Assembly: GCA_963718355.1 (NCBI GenBank)
Contig: CAVQZA010000005.1
Span: 62,001 to 126,000 of the forward strand
DNA from: CAVQZA01 sp963718355
GTDB lineage: Bacteria > Actinomycetota > Thermoleophilia > Gaiellales > Gaiellaceae
Direction: 5' to 3'
DNA length: 64,000 bases
A model generated the notes under the pieces. It was not told the DNA's origin. It saw only the letters and a list, made by a program, of their open reading frames with translations, and made no database searches. The stretch's first letter is position 1. Each line of letters begins with the position of its first letter. The position numbers and the translations under genes were made by a program. This document shows positions 33,407-42,089 of this stretch, one piece after another.

Positions 33407-35203
33407 ATGTCTGCGGATCGTGCTCACCGGCGCCAGCTCGGAGAGTTGCTGGTAGAACGGGGCGTCCTCACCGACGCGCAGCTTCAGCTTGCGCTATCCG
33501 AGCAAGAGGCAAGTGGCGCGCCGCTGGGGGAGGTCCTGGTCCGGCTTGGTTTCACGAGAGGCTCGACGATCGGAAACGCTCTCGCTGAGCAGCACGGCGG
33601 GCCTTTGCGAACGGAGTACGGTCTCGCACTCGGACCGGCCCAAGGTGTCGGGAGTCCGCCGGAGAGCCTGCAATTCAGCGGCGGCCTGGCGCGTGACAGT
33701 GCGAATGTGGATCGTCTACGGGTCACGGACCACCCCCGAGAGCAAGACGCGACCATCGCCAGCCTCAGCGCGGCACTCGACGAGCGTACAGAGGAGCTCG
33801 AACGCGTCCGGATCAAGCTCGCCGCCCGAGACCAATACGGGGCGGAGCTCGCGACCGCACGAGCCGACCTCGAGGCACTCCGTATCGAACTCACAACGGC
33901 CCGCGAATCGCACGCACAGGAACTCGAGACTGCGCTTGAGCAACATAGGGCCGAATGTGGCCGTGCGCAGCTGGAGCTTGCCCAGCGCGACGAGCTCGTT
34001 GACGGATTGAAGCAGGAGCTTGAGCAGGCACGCGGCGAGCAAGACGAGACCGCCGAGAGCGAACAGGCCCGGCGTGAACTCCAACTCGTCCTCCAACAAC
34101 AGGAGGCCGAGCTCGCGACCTTGAGAGCCGAACGTGGCCGTGCGCAGCTGGAGCTTGCCCAGCGCGACGAGCTCGTTGACGGATTGAAGCAGGAGCTTGA
34201 GCAGGCACGCGGCGAGCAAGACGAGACCGCCGAGAGCGAACAGGCCCGGCGTGAACTCCAACTCGTCCTCCAACAACAGGAGGCCGAGCTCGCGACCTTG
34301 AGAGCCGAACGTGGCCGTGCGCAGCTGGAGCTTGCCCAGCGCGACGAGCTCGTTGACGGATTGAAGCAGGAGCTTGAGCAGGCACGCGGCGAGCAAGACG
34401 AGACCGCCGAGAGCGAACAGGCCCGGCGTGAACTCCAACTCGTCCTCCAACAACAGGAGGCCGAGCTCGCGACCTTGAGAGCCGAACTTGCGCGTGCAAA
34501 CCAAGAGCTAGAACGGCACGCCAACGACGCCCGCGCAGGTGACGGGGTCTCTCTTTCCAAAGCACGACGCCAATCTGGGCCGACCCAGGCGCCCGGAGAG
34601 CAACTACCGGGAGCTGCCCCGGCGAAGGAACTCGACCAACGACTCGCACTCGCACGTATCGAAACCGACGACGACGACGCGGGCATCGGCGATCAAAGCC
34701 TGCGTGATCTTGAACTCACTATGAAGCAACACAAAGCCGAACTCCGAGCAATCGCGGCAGAGCTCAACCGGGCACTCGACGAGCGAACAGAGCACGCCAA
34801 CCGCGCCCATGACCTCGAAGAACAACTCGAGCGAGCCCTCACGCAGAACGACGAGATCACCGTCGCCGAACACGCCCAGCACGACCTGGTGACGGCAGCT
34901 AGAGCCCTTGCTCAACGCCGATATGGACCCCCTCTTCGTACTGCCAGCGGTCAAGAAGCCGGCCACGCGGATGAAGGAGTGCATAGGAGGTCGCTCGGAG
35001 CTGAGCCTCGCATCGATACCACCCCGGTGAAGCAGGCGCGCGTCGTTTCGATCCCTGTCTGGCAGCTCGCACTGTTCATCGTCCTCGTATCCTTCGCGCT
35101 GTACGTTCTTCTCACGATCAGCGGACCACTTGCAGCTGCAGTCGTCGTGCTCCTCGGAGTAGTCGCGGTGAGTCGCCGCCGGTTCACGGGCCGGCCCCAG
35201 TAG
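33407..35203 (+). CDS. MshEN-like domain, coiled-coil, C-terminally membrane-anchored protein
   Basis: 598 residues. Residues 8-70 (RQLGELLVERGVLTDAQLQLALSEQ, LGEVLVRLGFTRG, ALAEQHGG) match the type II secretion/MshE N-terminal domain, some of which bind c-di-GMP. A long coiled coil follows (residues ~115-500, rich in Glu/Gln/Leu/Arg), containing three identical 59-residue units, and then two C-terminal membrane helices (VWQLALFIVLVSFALYVLL; LAAAVVVLLGVVAV) with a basic tail. It looks like a scaffold fixed in the membrane with a sensory head. It starts 434 bases after the payload gene and has its own upstream region, so it may be independent of the eCIS operon. Confidence 0.75.
   Translation: MSADRAHRRQLGELLVERGVLTDAQLQLALSEQEASGAPLGEVLVRLGFTRGSTIGNALAEQHGGPLRTEYGLALGPAQGVGSPPESLQFSGGLARDSANVDRLRVTDHPREQDATIASLSAALDERTEELERVRIKLAARDQYGAELATARADLEALRIELTTARESHAQELETALEQHRAECGRAQLELAQRDELVDGLKQELEQARGEQDETAESEQARRELQLVLQQQEAELATLRAERGRAQLELAQRDELVDGLKQELEQARGEQDETAESEQARRELQLVLQQQEAELATLRAERGRAQLELAQRDELVDGLKQELEQARGEQDETAESEQARRELQLVLQQQEAELATLRAELARANQELERHANDARAGDGVSLSKARRQSGPTQAPGEQLPGAAPAKELDQRLALARIETDDDDAGIGDQSLRDLELTMKQHKAELRAIAAELNRALDERTEHANRAHDLEEQLERALTQNDEITVAEHAQHDLVTAARALAQRRYGPPLRTASGQEAGHADEGVHRRSLGAEPRIDTTPVKQARVVSIPVWQLALFIVLVSFALYVLLTISGPLAAAVVVLLGVVAVSRRRFTGRPQ
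33961..34491 (+). repeat. Three tandem 177-bp repeats within the coiled-coil gene
   Basis: Unit starts at 33961, 34138 and 34315, each opening with CCGTGCGCAGCTGGAGC; the units look identical at base level, apart from differences at the outer borders. Each encodes 59 residues of heptad-like sequence. Exact identity implies recent expansion or gene conversion. Confidence 0.9.
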
Positions 35204-35579
35204 GCTGCCTCGTCTGGCGTGGCTGGCTCGGCGGCCGAGGCCGCGCGTGAGAGCCGATATGGAGTTCCTTCGTATTGCCGAAGAGATGGCCTCCGACCTG
35301 ACAGCCTGAGCCACGCTCAGCCGTCCGGGCCGTCTCGGTGCACCGTCTTCGGTGGTGTGGCTGCAGGAGTCACGTTCTCAGAGTCACGCTTTCACCTGGA
35401 GGCGAGACCCAAGTGCCGCGCGGCCGAAAAGGGCAACGAGACCCCGGTCAGCTTTCTTGGAGCTCCGTAAACAAGCGAGCCGGCTCCAGCGCCTCGTCGC
35501 CGAGCGTCGCCTCCGAATGTCCTGGTCAACTCCTTCGAAGCGGTATTGCTCGCGATCGCCAAGAGCGACCGCGCGCCAC

Positions 35580-35829
35580 GACTGGAGTCAGGCATTTGCA
35601 GCCGCGCGGCAGGCAAAGACGTGGGCACCATGGTCGGCCAAGCCGCTCGAGCGAATCGCCGTTGCATCGCTCGGAGCAGGTCACAGAGCGGGCGCACGAA
35701 CGCACCTCCAGCGAGCTACGGCAAAGGACCCCTCAAACTGGCTCTACTGGGCCGAGCTCAGTTTCGTCTCGACCGGCCGTCAGCAGGCATCGGCAAACCG
35801 CAAGGCGTCGATCCTCAATCCGATGAGAT
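35580..35829 (+). pseudogene. Fragment of a TPR protein (O-antigen-ligase C terminus type)
   Basis: The frame reads DWSQAFAAARQAKTWAPWSAKPLERIAVASLGAGHRAGARTHLQRATAKDPSNWLYWAELSF in consecutive blocks, which resembles the tetratricopeptide tail of actinobacterial polysaccharide polymerase/ligase proteins (W-A-P-W-S, A-x-x-K-D-P-x-x-W). No membrane domain precedes it, so only a 3' fragment remains. Confidence 0.45.
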
Positions 35830-35969
35830 GTCCGATTTCGATCCTCCCCTGAGCGGATCGAAACTCGGCGTCAACGGCGCCGAGTGTCTTGGGAACCACT
35901 ATTCCCTGAGGCGCACGAGCCTTATCGGGCTGCGGCTCGAGCCGAACGTCACCGTGGGCGTGCTCAGTT

Positions 35970-36302
35970 AAGACGTCGGCTGCGATCGCGGCGGCGTCGA
36001 TCGTCGCCAAGGAGACATGTGACCAGCTGATGCGAGGGCTGGATGTGGAGTACCCCGGCTACGGGTTCGCGCGGCCTAAGGGCTACATCACGCGTGCGCA
36101 TGCGGAGGCGGTCGTCGAGCTTGGTCTCCCGCCGGCGCATCGGCGCGGCGTGCGCTGCAAAACGTTTGCCGCGTTCGGTACTCCCCGGCCGCCTAACCAG
36201 CCGGCGGTGGGGTGGTCGGTCACGGCGGCGCGCGCGGGCGACTGCGCTCCATGCGGCGGGCCGGATCTGCCTCGCCAACCTCGAATGGCCGTCGAGTCGT
36301 AG
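35970..36302 (+). pseudogene. rnhB: 3' fragment of ribonuclease HII
   Basis: Translating from 35970 gives KTSAAIAAASIVAKETCDQL, MRGLDVEYPGYGFARPKGY and HAEAVVELGLPPAHRRGV, the C-terminal third of RNase HII (A-S-I-V-A-K, Y-P-x-Y-G-F-x-x-x-K-G-Y, H-R-R). The catalytic N-terminal part is missing and the tail after about 36160 is not RNase HII-like. A decayed fragment, possibly displaced by recombination. Confidence 0.6.
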
Positions 36303-36357
36303 AATCGCCGTTATGGCGAAGGGCGCCCCGGATCGGGTCGCGCAGCGCGCCTACGAG

Positions 36358-36502
36358 ATCGTGCGGCGGGAATCGAACCCACGTCCGCCTGCAGTCGCCC
36401 GAGGGCAAGCCGAGTGCGCGAGTACCTCGTTTACTTGACACACGTTGACACAGCCCCGAAATCTGGCTTCCAGCAAAGGGTTTTGCGGAGGGACCACGTC
36501 AT
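36358..36502 (-). repeat. Dispersed repeat copy 4 joined to a tRNA/tmRNA-like 3' end (att-like)
   Basis: Read on the minus strand: a 72-base short ORF (36502 to 36431, ATG..TGTGTCAAGTAA), a ~45-base spacer similar to that at 9358-9402, then GGACGTGGGTTCGATTCCCG, a T-arm with the canonical TTCGATT loop, and CGCACG. It has the same architecture as 9286-9431 but opposite orientation. No complete tRNA or tmRNA is present. Confidence 0.55.
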
Positions 36503-36557
36503 CGCCTCCCGGCCCGGTTGGATCGGTCTCGGCGTGTGGATTGCAGGTCGGCCACGG

Positions 36558-38207
36558 CTAGGAGGACGGTTGGAGGTAGCGATGCACGAGGGCGATCGCG
36601 ATGCCGCCCTCGCCGACGGCCGCTGCCACGCGCTTCACTGATCCGGAGCGGATATCGCCGACGGCGAAGATGCCCGGGGTGCTCGTTTCGAGAGCGAACG
36701 GCTCGCGATCAGTCTTCCGTTGTCCCTCTTTCATCGCGTCGGTTCCCGTCAAGACGAAGCCGTGCTCGTCGCGCGCGATTTCTGTGGGGAGCCAGTCAGT
36801 CGCGGCTTCGGCGCCGATGAGGACGAAGAGCGCCTTGGTATCCCGCCGAGATGTCGTGCCGGCCCTTCGATCGATGACCTCGATCGCCTCGAGTTGTTCG
36901 TCTCCGTGCACCGCGACAACCTCGGACCGCGTTTCCACCTTGACGTTCGCCTTCGTCGCGATCTGCTCGATGAGGTACTGAGACATGCTCGCTGCGAGCG
37001 ACTCACCACGCACGAGGAGCGTCACCGATCGTGCATGGCTCGAGAAGAAGATCGCGGCCTGGCCGGCAGAATTTCCAGCCCCGACCAGATACACATTGTT
37101 TCCCTGCGCCAGACCTGCGTCGCTGCGCGCTGCGCCGTAGTAGACACCTGAGCCGACGAATCGATCGACGGAATCGACCTCGAGACGCCGCCACTCTACG
37201 CCCATAGCGAGCACGATTGACTTCGTTCGGAGGACGTCGCCTCCATCCAGCGTGACGGTCAGCTCGGCAGGGTCGATGTCTTCGACCCGGCGGGTCACGA
37301 CGATCTCGGCGCCCAGCCTCTTTGCCTGTTGCAGCGCGCGGCTCGCGAGCTCGTCCCCGGAAACGCCGAATGGGAACCCCGTGTAGTTCTCGATCCGGGT
37401 CGAGGTGCCGGCCTGACCGCCCGGGGCGAAGGACTCGATCAGCGCGGTCTTCAGGCCCTCGGAGGCGCCGTTGACTGCCGCCGTCAGCCCCGCAGGCCCG
37501 CCCCCCACGATCACTACGTCGTAGCGATCCCGCCGAGGCGCGACGGTCAGTCCGGCGACCGTGGCAAGGACGCGCATCGTTGGTGCAATCAGCCGCGTTC
37601 CGTCGCGAAGCTCCACCACCGGATATGGGGTGTCAACTGCGGCTCCACCTGCGGTGAGTGCAACAGCGGCGGGCTCGTCGGGGTCCAGGTGATCGTTGGG
37701 AATCTGGTTGCGATTGAGGAAGCTCTCGGCGGCGTGGACTGCTGGGTCGAGGCGCGGGCCGATCACGGACATCGCGGGCTCGAGCGGCTGCGCGGTGGCA
37801 CTTCTGAGCATCTCGAGCCGCTCCAACGCGGCGGCGCCGACCGTTGCGGAGACCTGGGGGGCCATAGCGGCGAGCGTGTGGAACACCTTGACGGTCACCT
37901 TCAGCACGCGCGATGCCTCGACGGCCCGCATGCTGGCGGGCAGCGGCGAGCCGAGCGTCATCGGGATCTCGCCTCCGAGCTCCCCTGGGAGCCGGACGCC
38001 GATCACCTGCTCGGCGCCGTTCACGATCTTCGTCAACTCGGTCTTGCCCTCGACCACGACCGCCAGGAACCGGCTTTCGCCCTCGTGGGCCACGTACTCG
38101 CCCGGGACGAGGTGGATGTCCTCGACCTCGCGGGCAAGGTACTCCAGCTCATTCTGCGCGAGCGCCGAGAAGAGCGGAATCGTGGCCAACTCATCGACAG
38201 TGATCAC
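36558..38207 (-). CDS. cNMP-binding-domain/thioredoxin-reductase-like flavin oxidoreductase
   Basis: 549 residues, ATG start. Residues ~1-140 form a cyclic-nucleotide-binding-type domain (LFSALAQNELEYLAREVEDIHLVPGEYVAHEGE, GELGGEIPMTLGSPLPA). After a linker come FAD-binding DVVIVGGGPAGLTAA (~227), APGGQAGTSTRIENYTGFP, NADPH-binding VYLVGAGNSAGQAA (~368) and the C-terminal GIFAVGDIRSGSVKRVAAAVGEG. The C-x-x-C pair of true thioredoxin reductases is replaced (VYYGAARSD), so it cannot reduce thioredoxin by the usual route. Its start overlaps the stop of the truncated MFS gene (ATGA), so they were once one operon. Confidence 0.85.
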   Translation of the reverse strand: MITVDELATIPLFSALAQNELEYLAREVEDIHLVPGEYVAHEGESRFLAVVVEGKTELTKIVNGAEQVIGVRLPGELGGEIPMTLGSPLPASMRAVEASRVLKVTVKVFHTLAAMAPQVSATVGAAALERLEMLRSATAQPLEPAMSVIGPRLDPAVHAAESFLNRNQIPNDHLDPDEPAAVALTAGGAAVDTPYPVVELRDGTRLIAPTMRVLATVAGLTVAPRRDRYDVVIVGGGPAGLTAAVNGASEGLKTALIESFAPGGQAGTSTRIENYTGFPFGVSGDELASRALQQAKRLGAEIVVTRRVEDIDPAELTVTLDGGDVLRTKSIVLAMGVEWRRLEVDSVDRFVGSGVYYGAARSDAGLAQGNNVYLVGAGNSAGQAAIFFSSHARSVTLLVRGESLAASMSQYLIEQIATKANVKVETRSEVVAVHGDEQLEAIEVIDRRAGTTSRRDTKALFVLIGAEAATDWLPTEIARDEHGFVLTGTDAMKEGQRKTDREPFALETSTPGIFAVGDIRSGSVKRVAAAVGEGGIAIALVHRYLQPSS

Positions 38208-38806
38208 GATTCCCTCACAACCTTTCCCGCCAAGCGTCCCCGTGCGAGCGAGGCCCTGGCCCTGCCCGTGCCAGCAGCTGCCGGGTCACTGCGGAGGAAC
38301 ACGAAGGTGACCGGGACGGCGGCGAGCGCGATTCCGCCACAGACCCAGAGCGCCCACTGGAAGCCGCCTGTGAGGGCTGCCGGACCGGTTTCCCCAGCGA
38401 TGGTGAGGGTCTTGAAGTGCGTGGCCGCGACGGTGGACGCGACCGCGACGCCGATTGCGCCGCCGATCTGCTGCGAGGTGTTGAGGAGGCCGGAGGCGAG
38501 GCCCGCCTCTCCCTGCTTGACCCCGGCGAGACCGGCGATCGAGATCGGAATGAAGGCGAACGCTGTGCCAGCGCCTGTGACGAAGAACGGTCCCGCGAGA
38601 TCGCTCCAGAAGCCCCCGTGTACCGGCGCCTGGGTTGCCCAGAGGATGCCGCCGCCGATCAGGGCCATGCCGACGGCCATGACGAGCTTGGCCGACACGC
38701 GGGTGACGAGTGCCTGGGAGAGCCCGGCAAACGCGACCGAGGTGAGAGAAGTGGTGAGCCAGGCGAGGCCGGTCTGGAGCGCCGAGTATCCGAGCACCTG
38801 CTGCAT
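38204..38806 (-). pseudogene. MFS drug transporter, C-terminal fragment (5' truncated)
   Basis: 200 residues beginning at MQQVLGYSALQTGLAWLTTSLTSVAFAGLSQALV, which corresponds to the middle of 14-helix DHA2-type transporters (Q-x-V-x-G-Y-S-A-L-x-T-G-x-A). About six helices remain, including GEAGLASGLLNTSQQIGGAIGVAVAST. The N-terminal half, including the cytoplasmic A motif, is missing and unrelated DNA abuts at 38807. Translation could still begin at the ATG and couple to the flavin oxidoreductase, but a half transporter is unlikely to work. Confidence 0.75.
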
Positions 38807-38812
38807 GCTTGC

Positions 38813-39208
38813 TCAGCCGACCTTCTTCAGCGGATGCGTCGTGAGCACGACATGCCGACCGAGGCATCCTTCGTGAACGGTTGTCAGGCGGAGCAACCCG
38901 GCCCGGAGTGACCACCGGTAAGTGGCGGCGCCCAGCGCTCCGGTACACGCTGCGGGGCCGGTTTCGTGACCGAAGCTGATCGTGGTTGTCGTCTCCGTGT
39001 CGCGCCCACGGATCAGCACCGCGCCGTTGCGTTTGATCGCGTAGCGGCCGTCTGATAGCAGAGCAATCTGCCAGGCGCCGTCGAGCTGATCGTCCGGGGC
39101 GTTCTTGATGACAGTCGTGAACGTTCCGTGGAGGGGAGGGCCGGCGGCCGCTGCCGCCGAGACCGCGACGAGCAGAGCCATCCCCGTGGCAAGCACTAGA
39201 CGAAGCAT
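38813..39208 (-). CDS. Small secreted protein
   Basis: 131 residues from ATG 39208, preceded by AGGGG. A signal peptide (LRLVLATGMALLVAVSAAAAAG) is followed by a beta-rich domain: LHGTFTTVIKNAPDDQLDGAWQIALLSDGRYAIKRNG, then ALGAATYRWSLRAGLLRLTTVHEGCLGR. It has two Cys in the mature part (ACTG.., GCLG) that could form a disulfide. Likely a lipocalin-like or unknown extracellular protein. The longer frame to 39496 joins an unrelated fragment. Confidence 0.65.
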   Translation of the reverse strand: MLRLVLATGMALLVAVSAAAAAGPPLHGTFTTVIKNAPDDQLDGAWQIALLSDGRYAIKRNGAVLIRGRDTETTTTISFGHETGPAACTGALGAATYRWSLRAGLLRLTTVHEGCLGRHVVLTTHPLKKVG

Positions 39209-39259
39209 CAACGCAACACCCCTAGCTTGTTGGATGGACGGGAAGGGTGCACTTTGCTC

Positions 39260-39496
39260 GAACAGCCTCTGTAGATCAAGGCTCGAAAAGCGACTATCCA
39301 CTGGCCATCGGCGACTAGGGCCGAACCCGATCGAGACGTCGATCGCAATAATCTCCGCGTCGAGCGCCGAGAAGTCCGCCTCGACCGGCGTGATGAGGTG
39401 ATCGCCAGCGAACCACCCGCGCCCGTCCTCGAGCATCACCGCGACCCATCCGCCCTTCGTCCCGTCGATCCAGCTAAACAGCCGAAAGCTTCGCAC
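39260..39496 (-). pseudogene. DUF429 N-terminal fragment
   Basis: WIDGTKGGWVAVMLEDGRGW and AEIIAIDVSIGFGPSRRWPVDSR match the N terminus of DUF429 proteins (D-G-x-K-G-G-W-V-x-x, I-D-x-P-I-G, D-x-x-A-R), which have an RNase H-like fold. The frame then runs into the secreted-protein gene. Only about 75 residues remain. Confidence 0.5.
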
Positions 39497-39656
39497 GCAG
39501 TTCCTAATCGGAGTCGATCGAGTGAAAGATCCACCGCTCAGCTAGCAGGCGCGGCGGGACGGGAAGCGTTGGCGTTGGTGGTGTGACGCAAACCGCGGGG
39601 CCTCGGATCGCCGTAGTGACCTTCGGGGTCTTTCTCATACCACCGGAGGTGGGATC

Positions 39657-40769
39657 TTGAACAAGCGACGGATGCTCAGGCGGTCACGGATCCGGCTGGT
39701 TGTGCTGGCGACGGTTGTAGCCGCTGTTGCCGCTGGCCTCGCAAGCCAGTCGTCGGCAGCGCCAAAGCGCGTGGGGGCTGGGAGTTCGTATGTGGTGCGT
39801 AATCTTGTTTCGGACGGCTTCGTGCCGGCTGAGCACACAGACGCGAATCTCGTTAACGCATGGGGGTTAGTCGCCGGGGGGGTGACTCCGTGGTGGGTGG
39901 CCGATAACGGCACGGACCGGTCAACTTTGTATGACGGGAATGGTGTTGCGCGTTCGCTGGTCGTCCAGGTCGAGGGTGGGCCGACGGGAACTGTTTTCAA
40001 CGGTGGGAGCGCCTTCGTTGTAAGTGACGGTGTGGGTCATTCGGCTCCGGCGCTTTTCATGTTCGCGAGCGAGAACGGGACGATTCACGGGTGGAATCCG
40101 GCCGTGTCGCCACCGGCGCCTTCCACTCACGCCTTTGTTGTTGTGAACCGAATGGGGGAAGGGGCTGTGTTCAAGGGCCTTGCGATTGCCGGCAACACGC
40201 TCTATGCGACTGACTTCCACAACGGACGCGTCGATGTCTTCAACGGGGCCTTCACACAGGTCAACAGCGCCGGAGCGTTCATCGACCCAACACTCCCGGC
40301 CGGCTACGGGCCGTTTGGGATCCAGAACATCGGTGGTCGCATCTACGTCACCTACGCCAAGCAGGACGCCGACCGTCACGACGAGATCGACGGGCATGGG
40401 CTCGGCTACATCGACGCCTACGACAGCACCGGCCACCTCCTTGGGCGCGTCGCCAGCAACGGCGACCTCAACGCACCGTGGGGGCTCGCCTGGGCACCAA
40501 CCGGTTTCGGCCAGTTCGGCGGCGACCTGCTGGTCGGCAACTTCGGCGACGGCCGCATCAACTCCTTCGCCCAAACACCAAGCGGCCAATTCGCCCATAC
40601 CGGACAACTCCGCGACAACACCGGGCAGCCAATCACTGTCGATGGCCTCTGGGGGATTGGCTTCGGCAACGGCAACGCCTCCGGACCAACAACCGCGCTC
40701 TACTTCGCCGCAGGGCCAGACCACGAATCGCACGGGCTCTTCGGACGCATCGACCCAGCCAACAACTAA
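39657..40769 (+). CDS. TIGR03118 family secreted protein
   Basis: 370 residues. TTG 39657 is placed correctly after GGAGGTGGG; ATG 39672 would be 20 bases away. A signal peptide (RIRLVVLATVVAAVAAGLASQSSA) is followed by the family pattern YVVRNLVSDGFVPAEHTDANLVNAWGL, TPWWVADNGTDRSTLY, GYGPFGIQNIGGRIYVTYAKQDADRHDEIDGHGLGYID and WGLAWAPTGFGQFGGDLLVGNFGDGRINSF in blocks. Predicted beta-propeller, secreted, no known activity. A strong terminator follows at 40780-40822. Confidence 0.87.
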   Translation: MNKRRMLRRSRIRLVVLATVVAAVAAGLASQSSAAPKRVGAGSSYVVRNLVSDGFVPAEHTDANLVNAWGLVAGGVTPWWVADNGTDRSTLYDGNGVARSLVVQVEGGPTGTVFNGGSAFVVSDGVGHSAPALFMFASENGTIHGWNPAVSPPAPSTHAFVVVNRMGEGAVFKGLAIAGNTLYATDFHNGRVDVFNGAFTQVNSAGAFIDPTLPAGYGPFGIQNIGGRIYVTYAKQDADRHDEIDGHGLGYIDAYDSTGHLLGRVASNGDLNAPWGLAWAPTGFGQFGGDLLVGNFGDGRINSFAQTPSGQFAHTGQLRDNTGQPITVDGLWGIGFGNGNASGPTTALYFAAGPDHESHGLFGRIDPANN

Positions 40770-40779
40770 CCAACCCAAC

Positions 40780-40822
40780 GCGGGGTGGGCAACACCAACA
40801 CTCATCGTGCTGCCCACCCCGC
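40780..40822 (+). terminator. Terminator hairpin of the TIGR03118 gene
   Basis: GCGGGGTGGGCA and TGCCCACCCCGC form a perfect 12-bp stem with a 19-base loop, 10 bases after the stop codon. Confidence 0.75.
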
Positions 40823-41068
40823 ACTGACTTCGGAAGCCTGGCCACTCTCGCAGGCCGGTGGCCACGGCCTTCCACCGCGGCTCCACGTGTCCAGTGAGTC
40901 TTGAGACGTCTGGGCAAACCGGTCACCAGGTGCCACTAAAACGACCGGGCAGCGGGGTAGGAGTCTCTGTTGGCGCAGCGTCGCGGCTCGGCCGCTGCTC
41001 ATCCACTATCCGGCATCGGTGCGCGACGAGCGCGCGTCCCGCGCTTGGTGACCGAGCCACGCTGGACG
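40823..41068. other. Stretch without recognised gene
   Basis: Short overlapping frames only, none with a convincing start or motif. Confidence 0.4.
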
Positions 41069-41308
41069 CTAGGCATCGCGTCTGATTCCTCCCTCGAGTT
41101 GCTCTTGGACCTCCGCGGCCAGCCCGTCGAAGCATTGAAGCCAGGCGCGGTAGAGCATCACTTTCTGCAGCTCGTTGAGTGGGTTGCCGTCATCCTCGAG
41201 CCATTCCGCAGTGAGGACAGCCGATTCGGCTGCCCGGTGGAGCACTCGATCAGTAATCACTTTCGCGAGCGCATCCGTCTCTACGACCCCTCGGACTAGC
41301 GACTGCAT
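41069..41308 (-). CDS. Small hypothetical protein
   Basis: 79 residues with a strong ribosome site (GGAGGGGAGG, 5-6 bases before ATG 41308). Acidic, mostly helical: VLHRAAESAVLTAEWLEDDGNPLNELQKVMLYRAWLQCFDGLA. No family recognised. A hairpin at 41331-41371 lies immediately upstream, in what would be its leader. Confidence 0.55.
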   Translation of the reverse strand: MQSLVRGVVETDALAKVITDRVLHRAAESAVLTAEWLEDDGNPLNELQKVMLYRAWLQCFDGLAAEVQEQLEGGIRRDA

Positions 41309-41330
41309 GGTGGCCTCCCCTCCGCGAAAG

Positions 41331-41371
41331 GGCCCCTCGGCATAGGCGATTGACCCGCCGGCCGAGGGGCC
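41331..41371. terminator. Hairpin upstream of the 41069-41308 gene
   Basis: GGCCCCTCGGC and GCCGAGGGGCC form a perfect 11-bp stem with a 19-base loop. No T-run on either side. It may terminate transcription from either direction or be a leader structure. Confidence 0.4.
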
Positions 41372-41458
41372 GACGCGATCCTATTGGTTGATGTCGACGA
41401 CGCGAGGGTCAATCTCGCGCTCCGTCACGGTCGATGATGCGCCAACCATCGGACGAGG

Positions 41459-41536
41459 TCAAGTCGTCCTCGGGTTTAGGCGGCGCGCCTCGAGCCAGTC
41501 GAGGACCTCGGACTCTCGGAACCTGAGCCGGCTCAC
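41459..41536 (-). pseudogene. C-terminal fragment of a MerR/excisionase-type DNA-binding protein
   Basis: Minus-strand translation VSRLRFRESEVLDWLEARR matches the end of small helix-turn-helix (excisionase/HTH_17) proteins, in which R-L-R-F-R-x-S-E-V-x-x-W-L closes the domain. A stop lies 9 codons upstream, so the N-terminal helix-turn-helix is gone. This fits residue of an integrated element. Confidence 0.4.
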
Positions 41537-41553
41537 GTCGTAGACTCCCCACC

Positions 41554-41730
41554 GTGGTCATCTACCAGGTCTCCATCGACGGGTCGCTGTATCCCCTCAC
41601 GCGACACGACGACGACGAACCACCGAGGATCGGCGACGTCGTCACCCCAGACGACACCGACTGGGAGGTCGTCATCGACCACGCAGACGACGAAGGTGTC
41701 CACCTGGTCGGTACACGGATCGACGACTAG
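41554..41730 (+). CDS. Very small conserved beta-strand protein, family member 1
   Basis: 58 residues from GTG 41554: VVIYQVSIDGSLYPLTRHDDDE, RIGDVVTPDDTDWEVVIDHADDEG. It shares a layout with proteins at 42243-42449, 46703-46960 and 59146-59328: an opening Y-x-V/F strand, a central G-D-x-V/I turn, then W/Y-x-V-V. Probably a small SH3-like barrel. TAGACT 5 bases before the start could be a -10 box of a leaderless transcript. Function unknown. Confidence 0.5.
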   Translation: MVIYQVSIDGSLYPLTRHDDDEPPRIGDVVTPDDTDWEVVIDHADDEGVHLVGTRIDD

Positions 41731-41832
41731 CCCGCAACGCTCACTCACCTGAAGACCTCGATCCGAGCCGCCTGGCAGCCTGCCCTCGAATAGGTCTCTG
41801 GCCGCACTCAAGGTGACGCCGATATCCGCCGC

Positions 41833-42039
41833 GTGGACCACCGGCTTCCTTCGGACCTTCACGGCGAACAAGTCGCCGCATACCGCGAGGGATATGACGC
41901 GGCATCTCTTTGGGCGTCGTGGACCTTCGACGGTGCGGCCTTCGAAGCCAGCTCGCTTCGAGCCGACCTCCAACCCGCGTTCTTTCGCGGCTATCAAGAT
42001 CGCCTCAACGAGATCGCAGAGAGTGAGCAAGCCGGCTAG
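41833..42039 (+). CDS. Small hypothetical protein
   Basis: 68 residues, GTG start: LHGEQVAAYREGYDAASLWASW, ASSLRADLQPAFFRGYQDRLNEIAE. Acidic and helical with repeated aromatic-Gly motifs (R-E-G-Y, F-R-G-Y). A related block (LSGNQLTAYLEGYAAAAAL) is found 270 bases downstream, so two adjacent copies existed. Function unknown. Confidence 0.5.
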   Translation: MDHRLPSDLHGEQVAAYREGYDAASLWASWTFDGAAFEASSLRADLQPAFFRGYQDRLNEIAESEQAG

Positions 42040-42089
42040 CACCGCGACGCTCACCGGTGCCTCTCAGCTGCAGCAGCGCCCCGGCCGAT

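Noticed and set aside
33484..34686. Minus-strand Ser/Arg/Cys-rich repeat protein
   Set aside because: Shadow of the three 177-bp coiled-coil repeats.
41533..42054. 173-codon minus-strand frame
   Set aside because: Antisense to two small plus-strand genes with better coding features; no motif or ribosome site.
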